Origin: Thermocaproicibacter sp002397355
Lineage (GTDB): Bacteria > Bacillota > Clostridia > Oscillospirales > Acutalibacteraceae
Direction of reading: 5' to 3'
NCBI GenBank assembly: GCA_036830905.1
Contig: DAISNS010000001.1
Span: 1 to 64,000, forward strand
DNA length: 64,000 nucleotides
The position numbers and the translations under genes are program-made. Below, piece by piece: positions 59,794 to 64,000 of the stretch (its first letter is position 1; each line of letters starts with the position of its first letter). Below the pieces are notes generated by a model. It made no database searches. It worked only from the letters and a program-made list of their open reading frames with translations, and had not been told where the DNA came from.

Positions 59794-60996
59794 ATGGCAA
59801 TGGATGAAAACCAGATCGCAAACATCGTCCGTTCCGTTCTCTCCAGCATGGAGAACACCGCCGCGGCCCCCGCGGCCCCGGCGTCCATCCCGGCCACGGC
59901 CCGCGTGGCGATGCTGACCGCGCCGCGCCACTTCGAGGTGAAGGAGTTCCCGATCCCCGAGATCGGCGACGACGACATCCTCGTAAAGGTGGAGGGCGCC
60001 GGCGTCTGCGGCACCGACGTGCACGAGTGGAAGGGCGACCCGTTCGGCTACATTCCGCTGGTGCTCGGCCACGAGGGGACCGGAACCGTGGTGAAGCTCG
60101 GCAAGAACGTCGCCTGCGACACGCAGGGCCACCCCATCAAACCGGGCGACAAGCTCGTGACCTCCGTCATCTGCTGCAACCACTGCTTCAACTGCCGCAA
60201 CCACCCGGAGGCGCCGAACCTCTGCGAGAACCAGGGCATCTACGGCCTGATCACGGACAACGAGAAGAATCACCTCTGCGGCTGGTTCTCCACGTATCTG
60301 CACATCACGAAAGGCTCCACTTTCTTCGTCGTCAACGAGCTTTCCCTCGACCAGCGGATGCTGCTGGAGCCCGCTTCCGTCACCTGCCATGCGCTTGAGC
60401 AGGCGAAGAAGACCGGCCGCATCAATTTCAACAGCAAGGTGGTCGTGCAGGGCTGCGGCCCGATCGGCCTCATGATGATCGCCACGCTCCGCACCGCGGG
60501 CGTCGACAAGATCATCGCCGTCGACGGCAACGAGAACCGCCTGAACTTCGCGCGCACGCTCGGCGCCGAGGAGATCGTCAACTTCAAGCAGCTGACGACG
60601 CTCGACGAGCGCGTAAAGGCTGTGAAGGACATGACCGACGGCGCGGGCGCGGACTTCGCGTTCCAGTGCACCGGCAACCCGCACGCGGCCTCCGACGTCT
60701 ACAAATATATCCGCCGCGGGGGCGGCCTGTGCGAGATGGGCTTCTTCGTGAACAACGGCGACGCGACCATCAACCCGCACTTCGACCTCTGCAACAAGGA
60801 GATCGCGCTGGTCGGCTCCTGGGACTACGGCGCGCACGAGTACCCGAACGCCATCGCGTTCATGCGCCGCGCGAAGGGCATCGGCCTGCCGCTGGAAAAG
60901 CTCATTACGCACCGCTACCCGCTCGACAAGATGAACGAGGCGATGGAGATGAACCTCAGCCAGCAGGGCATCAAGATCTGCTATATGGCGGACTGA
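59794..60996 (+). CDS. Zinc alcohol dehydrogenase with N-terminal encapsulation peptide
   Basis: A 400-residue medium-chain dehydrogenase that can regenerate NAD+ by reducing aldehyde to alcohol inside the shell. Residues 1-18 (MDENQIANIVRSVLSSM) are an amphipathic targeting helix, followed by an Ala/Pro linker to about 38. Catalytic zinc motif CGTDVHEW and GHEGTG, structural-zinc cysteines CNHCFNC...C and the NAD motif GCGPIG follow. The ATG has GGAGGG nine bases upstream. The closest relatives are threonine/sorbitol-type dehydrogenases, so substrate is inferred from the operon. Confidence 0.9.
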   Translation: MAMDENQIANIVRSVLSSMENTAAAPAAPASIPATARVAMLTAPRHFEVKEFPIPEIGDDDILVKVEGAGVCGTDVHEWKGDPFGYIPLVLGHEGTGTVVKLGKNVACDTQGHPIKPGDKLVTSVICCNHCFNCRNHPEAPNLCENQGIYGLITDNEKNHLCGWFSTYLHITKGSTFFVVNELSLDQRMLLEPASVTCHALEQAKKTGRINFNSKVVVQGCGPIGLMMIATLRTAGVDKIIAVDGNENRLNFARTLGAEEIVNFKQLTTLDERVKAVKDMTDGAGADFAFQCTGNPHAASDVYKYIRRGGGLCEMGFFVNNGDATINPHFDLCNKEIALVGSWDYGAHEYPNAIAFMRRAKGIGLPLEKLITHRYPLDKMNEAMEMNLSQQGIKICYMAD

Positions 60997-60998
60997 AA

Positions 60999-61016
60999 CC
61001 GGGCGGAAGCGCCCGG
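60999..61016 (+). other. Intercistronic hairpin between dehydrogenase and shell genes
   Basis: Seven-base stem CCGGGCG/CGCCCGG with a GAAG loop, no T-run. Probably an mRNA structure that sets the enzyme-to-shell expression ratio rather than a terminator. Confidence 0.45.
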
Positions 61017-61039
61017 CAGCAGAGAAATGGGGTGATGGC

Positions 61040-61369
61040 ATGGCCCTGGGGCTGGTTGAGGTCTTCGGTTTCGCGACCGGCATCGTCGCCGCGGACGCCG
61101 CCGCGAAGGCGGCCGACGTGAAGATCGTCGCGCTCGACAAGAACAAGCCCGCCGCGGGCGACGCGGCCGAGGTTCCGCTGATGATCGTCGTGAAGATCAC
61201 GGGGGACGTCGCGGCCGTCGACCAGGCGATGCGGGCGGCCATTCAGGTGGCAAAGGACCGGAACCTCTACTCCACTTCCTATCTGATTCCCAACGAAGCG
61301 GAGGACACCAGGAAGCTGGAAAAAATCTGCGCGGTGGGACACGATAAATTCAATATCCTCGAGTATTGA
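61040..61369 (+). CDS. BMC-domain shell protein 1 (hexamer type)
   Basis: A 109-residue single BMC-domain shell subunit (ALGLVEVFGFATGIVAADAAAKAADVK...). It is the most divergent of the shell set: the pore loop lacks the KIGSG motif, being replaced by a longer AAGDAAEVP segment, so its central opening probably differs. Canonical, not permuted order. Start ATG with GGGGTGA eight bases upstream. Confidence 0.9.
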   Translation: MALGLVEVFGFATGIVAADAAAKAADVKIVALDKNKPAAGDAAEVPLMIVVKITGDVAAVDQAMRAAIQVAKDRNLYSTSYLIPNEAEDTRKLEKICAVGHDKFNILEY

Positions 61370-61403
61370 CAGGCAAACAGCAATGAAAGGAAGGAATTCA
61401 GTC

Positions 61404-61679
61404 ATGGTAGAAGCATTGGGTATGGTCGAAACAAGAGGTCTTGTGGCGAACATCGAAGCGGCGGATGCGATGGTCAAGGCCGCGAACGTGAAGCTCATCG
61501 GCAACGAGAAAATCGGCTCCGGGCTCGTGACCGTCATGGTGCGCGGGGACGTCGGCGCCGTGAAGGCCGCCGTGGAGGCGGGCGGCGCTGCCGCCGCGCG
61601 CCTCGGCGAGGTCATCGCCACGCACGTCATCCCCGCGCCGCACTCCGACGTTGAGATGATCCTTCCGCAGTTGAAGTAA
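61404..61679 (+). CDS. BMC-domain shell protein 2 (PduA-like)
   Basis: A 91-residue PduA/CcmK-type BMC hexamer with the pore-loop KIGSG and conserved DAMVKAANVK segment. The ATG at 61404 is the true start, with AAGGAAGG upstream; an earlier ATG adds seven residues without a site. Very close to the next gene in DNA as well as protein sequence, pointing to a tandem duplication. Confidence 0.93.
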   Translation: MVEALGMVETRGLVANIEAADAMVKAANVKLIGNEKIGSGLVTVMVRGDVGAVKAAVEAGGAAAARLGEVIATHVIPAPHSDVEMILPQLK

Positions 61680-61741
61680 GCAGCCCGATCGAAAGAAGCG
61701 ACAGAAAGCGATCCAACCGAAACAAAAAAGGAGACTGCTGT

Positions 61742-62029
61742 ATGATTGAAGCATTGGGTATGGTTGAAACAAGGGGCTTGGTCGCCGATATTGAAGCGGC
61801 CGACGCCATGGTGAAGGCCGCGAACGTAAGGCTCGTCGGCAACGAGAAGATCGGCTCCGGCCTTGTGACCGTTATGGTGCGCGGGGACGTCGGCGCCGTG
61901 AAGGCCGCCGTGGAAGCGGGCGGCGCTGCCGCCGCGCGCCTGGGCGAAGTCATTGCCACGCATGTGATCCCCCGCCCGCATTCGGATGTCGAGAAGATCC
62001 TTCCGCAGTCGAAAACGCCTGAAAAATAA
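61742..62029 (+). CDS. BMC-domain shell protein 3 (PduA-like, tandem copy)
   Basis: A 95-residue BMC hexamer subunit almost identical to the previous one over residues 1-88, with a slightly longer charged tail (SKTPEK). Pore motif KIGSG. RBS AAAGGAGA nine bases upstream. Two near-equal copies should mix in the shell and raise its main tile dose. Confidence 0.93.
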   Translation: MIEALGMVETRGLVADIEAADAMVKAANVRLVGNEKIGSGLVTVMVRGDVGAVKAAVEAGGAAAARLGEVIATHVIPRPHSDVEKILPQSKTPEK

Positions 62030-62041
62030 CAGCGGGGTGTG

Positions 62042-62407
62042 ATGGATTTGGGAAAGGCGATCGCGTTGCTTGAGGTCCAGGCGCTCACGGCGGCGGTTGT
62101 CGGTCTGGATGCGATGCTGAAGGCCGCCGACGTGCGCCTGGTGCATATCGAGCGCAGGCTCGGCGGCCGGATGGTGACCATCGTCGTCGACGGCGGCGTC
62201 TCCGACGTCACCGCCGCGGCCGAGGCCGGAAAAGCCGCCGCCGGGGCCGTGGGCAAGGTAAAACTCTGCGAAGTGATTTCCAATCCCCACCCTGAGATCA
62301 TCAAGTTCATTTATACCGACGGTATAAAACCGGAAGAGACAGGAGGCGCAGATACCCGTGGACAATCCGGAAAACAACAAGATCCCGGCAACACCCGTTC
62401 CGGCTGA
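62042..62407 (+). CDS. BMC-domain shell protein 4 with C-terminal tail
   Basis: A 121-residue BMC-domain protein (residues 1-95). The pore loop is ERRLGGR instead of KIGSG, so it may be more basic. The last ~25 residues form a hydrophilic tail (PEETGGADTRGQSGKQQ core) that is encoded by bases overlapping the start of the next gene by 50. Start ATG after a GGGGTG; a GTG three bases earlier is possible. Confidence 0.82.
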   Translation: MDLGKAIALLEVQALTAAVVGLDAMLKAADVRLVHIERRLGGRMVTIVVDGGVSDVTAAAEAGKAAAGAVGKVKLCEVISNPHPEIIKFIYTDGIKPEETGGADTRGQSGKQQDPGNTRSG

Positions 62408-62927
62408 AAATCCGGCCCCGGCCGAAGGGAAGCCGAACGGAACGGCGAAAGAGGAAGCGGCGGAAGCGGCGAAACCGGCCGAGCGCGAAGCGAAGGCGGC
62501 CGCCCCGCTGAAAGAGGAGAAAGCGAAGCGGACGGTCCCGGCAAAGAGGGCGCCCGGCCGCGGCAGGCCGCGCAAGGCGGCGGTCGCCGCGAAAGTGGCG
62601 GAGAACGCGGCGGTTTCCGCACCCGCCGGGGACGGCGGCAGCAAGGTCGTCCTCGCGCTGGGCATGGTGGAAACAAGGGGGCTTGTCGCCTCCATCGAAG
62701 CATCCGACGCGATGGTCAAGGCGGCCGACGTCACGCTGGTCGGGACCGAGAAAATCGGCTCCGGGCTCGTGAGCGTCATGGTGCGCGGAGACGTGGGAGC
62801 GGTGAACGCCGCCGTCGAGGCGGGCCGCGAGGCCGCGGCCAGGCTCGGCGAGGTCTTTGCCACGCATGTCATCCCGAGGCCGCACCCGGATGTGGAAAAA
62901 ATCATCCCTTCCATCCCGAAAAGCTGA
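62358..62927 (+). CDS. BMC-domain shell protein 5 with N-terminal AT-hook extension
   Basis: A 189-residue fusion. Residues 1-96 are a disordered Ala/Pro/Glu/Lys-rich extension; residues 65-73 are APGRGRPRK, the canonical AT-hook core (GRP flanked by Arg/Lys) that binds the minor groove of AT-rich DNA. Residues 97-189 are a PduA-like BMC domain with KIGSG, close to shell proteins 2 and 3. Start is GTG with GAGGCG about nine bases upstream; it overlaps the preceding gene by 50 bases in another frame. Unusual among shell proteins, although EutK has a C-terminal nucleic-acid-binding domain. Confidence 0.82.
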   Translation: MDNPENNKIPATPVPAENPAPAEGKPNGTAKEEAAEAAKPAEREAKAAAPLKEEKAKRTVPAKRAPGRGRPRKAAVAAKVAENAAVSAPAGDGGSKVVLALGMVETRGLVASIEASDAMVKAADVTLVGTEKIGSGLVSVMVRGDVGAVNAAVEAGREAAARLGEVFATHVIPRPHPDVEKIIPSIPKS

Positions 62928-62935
62928 ATCGTGAT

Positions 62936-62970
62936 CCGGCATCCCGCGGCATTCGGCGGCGGGATGCCGG
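62936..62970 (+). other. Mid-operon hairpin before pduL
   Basis: Twelve-base perfect stem (62936-62947 with 62959-62970) followed by AATCTTGG, with no T-run. Lies in a 162-bp gap; probably mRNA processing or attenuation structure. Confidence 0.5.
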
Positions 62971-63089
62971 AATCTTGGATTCCCCGTTTCCATGGGCTTG
63001 AATATTACCCGCGCGCCCAGAGCGCGGGCGGGTTGCGATAAAATCCGCAGGGCGGAACGAAATTGGAAATTACGGAGGCGCACGGACTT

Positions 63090-63776
63090 ATGACAGTCGA
63101 TGAAAATCTTGTCCGGCAGATCGTGGCGCAGGTCTGCGGAGCGGCGAATCTCCCCGCGAAGGCTCCCGCGGCGAAAAAAGACGGTTTCCCCATCATCCCG
63201 GTGGCGGTCTCCGCAAGGCACGTCCACCTTTCCCGGAAGGACATGGACGTCCTTTTCGGGCCGGGGAGCGAGCTGACTCCGGTCAAAACCCTGATGGGCG
63301 GCCAGTTCGCCGCGAAGGAGCAGGTCACCATCGTCGGCCCGTCGCTGCGGCCGATCGAGAAGGTGCGCGTGCTCGGCCCGCTGCGCAGGCAGACGCAGGT
63401 CGAGATTTCCGCGACGGACGCGTTCCTGCTGAAGGTGAAGGCGCCCGTCCGCCCGTCCGGCGACCTGAAGGGCTCCGCCGGCATCACCGTCGTCGGCCCG
63501 AAGGGCGTGCTGAAGCTGGAGGAAGGCTGCATCATCGCCAACCGCCACATCCACATGTCTCCGGACGACGCCGGGCGCTTCGGCGTGAAGGACGGCGACT
63601 ATGTGAACACGCTGGCCGAAGGCGAGCGCAGGACCATGTTTTACGGCGTGCAGATCCGCGTGGACCCGAAGTTCACGCTGGAGATGCACATCGACACCGA
63701 CGACGCCAACGCCGCCGGCATGAGCGGCGTTCACCAGGTCACCATGCTGAAGCGCGACCAGAAGCTTGTGGGGTAA
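63090..63776 (+). CDS. pduL: Phosphate propanoyltransferase PduL, microcompartment-targeted
   Basis: A 228-residue PduL-type phosphotransacylase turning propanoyl-CoA (or similar) into acyl phosphate and regenerating CoA. Zinc histidine motifs VSARHVHLS and NRHIHMSPDDA are present. The N-terminal helix MTVDENLVRQIVAQVC is an encapsulation peptide, followed by an Ala/Pro/Lys linker. The ATG at 63090 is 11 bases from GGAGG; a TTG 27 bases earlier has none. CoA recycling inside the shell completes the PduP reaction. Confidence 0.94.
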   Translation: MTVDENLVRQIVAQVCGAANLPAKAPAAKKDGFPIIPVAVSARHVHLSRKDMDVLFGPGSELTPVKTLMGGQFAAKEQVTIVGPSLRPIEKVRVLGPLRRQTQVEISATDAFLLKVKAPVRPSGDLKGSAGITVVGPKGVLKLEEGCIIANRHIHMSPDDAGRFGVKDGDYVNTLAEGERRTMFYGVQIRVDPKFTLEMHIDTDDANAAGMSGVHQVTMLKRDQKLVG

Positions 63777-63804
63777 CGCTTCCGGAAAGGAAGGATCTCG
63801 TTTT

Positions 63805-64000
63805 ATGCTGAACGGAAAAGTGGTCGGCACGATCGTTTCGACGCGGAAGGTGGAGACGCTGGTCGGGTCGAAGTTCCTGGAGGTGCAGCTCTACCAGAAC
63901 GGGAAGGCGACCGACCGCTATATCGTCGCGATCGACACGGTGGGCGCCGGCATCGGCGAGCGCGTGCTGATCACCACGGGAAGCGGCGCGCGGCTCGCGC
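63805..64000 (+). CDS. BMC vertex protein, EutN/PduN/CcmL type (3' end outside window)
   Basis: The first 65 residues of a pentameric BMC vertex protein, beginning MLNGKVVGTIVSTRKVETLVG and continuing in beta-strand pattern with the family's AIDTVGAGIGERVL segment. RBS AAGGAAGGA nine bases upstream. The remainder of the operon, including any diol dehydratase, lies beyond the end of the window. Confidence 0.92.
   Translation, partial: MLNGKVVGTIVSTRKVETLVGSKFLEVQLYQNGKATDRYIVAIDTVGAGIGERVLITTGSGARLA

Overview
The window is GC-rich throughout (about two thirds G+C by eye) and comes from an endospore-forming member of the Firmicutes. It carries spoVT and spoIIE, a Bacillus-like rimP-nusA-ylxR-ylxQ-infB-rbfA-truB-ribF-rpsO-pnp block, TTG starts behind strong Shine-Dalgarno sequences, and sigma-A promoters with 17-bp spacers. 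High GC, spore genes, a fucose/rhamnose-type microcompartment and a lysine 2,3-aminomutase fit a high-GC Clostridia lineage such as Oscillospirales. That placement is inference; there is no rRNA to confirm it. I saw no tRNA, rRNA, CRISPR array, insertion sequence or prophage.

Region 1 (1-13.8 kb) is a sugar-acquisition island. It has the tail of an AraC-type regulator, an intracellular glycoside hydrolase resembling alpha-L-rhamnosidases, and a YesM/YesN-type two-component system. Divergent from that system is a complete ABC importer (ATPase, two permeases, lipoprotein binding protein), then an L-rhamnose mutarotase and a fucose/arabinose-isomerase-like protein. The gene content mirrors the rhizobial rhamnose transport/mutarotase cluster, so L-rhamnose or a rhamnoside is the likely substrate.

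Region 2 (14-55.5 kb) is mostly chromosomal core. It includes aminopeptidase C, an XpaC/TelA pair, the translation/transcription operon (20-28.3 kb, minus strand) with a probable NusA-type attenuator in its leader, spoVT, a MATE exporter, an RlmI-like methyltransferase, a lipoprotein MltG, SbcCD, TcdA, CysK with a divergent Rrf2 regulator, enolase, TrpS and SpoIIE. An ATP-grasp ligase plus lysine 2,3-aminomutase operon, a thioredoxin and a large membrane-anchored protein of unknown function complete it.

Region 3 (55.5-64 kb) is the front part of a bacterial microcompartment (BMC) operon read divergently from a DeoR-type repressor. It encodes a class II aldolase, a PduO-like protein, a PduP-like CoA-acylating aldehyde dehydrogenase, a zinc alcohol dehydrogenase, five BMC-domain shell proteins, PduL and a vertex protein cut by the window end. 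Four enzymes carry amphipathic encapsulation peptides. Together with region 1 this suggests that rhamnose (or fucose) is imported, epimerised and isomerised; its phosphorylated ketose would be cleaved to DHAP and lactaldehyde, and lactaldehyde or propanediol products processed in the compartment. A sugar kinase and a diol dehydratase are not in the window.

The most unusual items are a BMC shell protein with a long N-terminal extension containing a canonical AT-hook, the aldolase with a four-cysteine cluster and C-terminal targeting peptide, the PduO-like protein with altered motif residues, the ATP-grasp/aminomutase operon, and a spoIIE promoter with 21-bp spacing.
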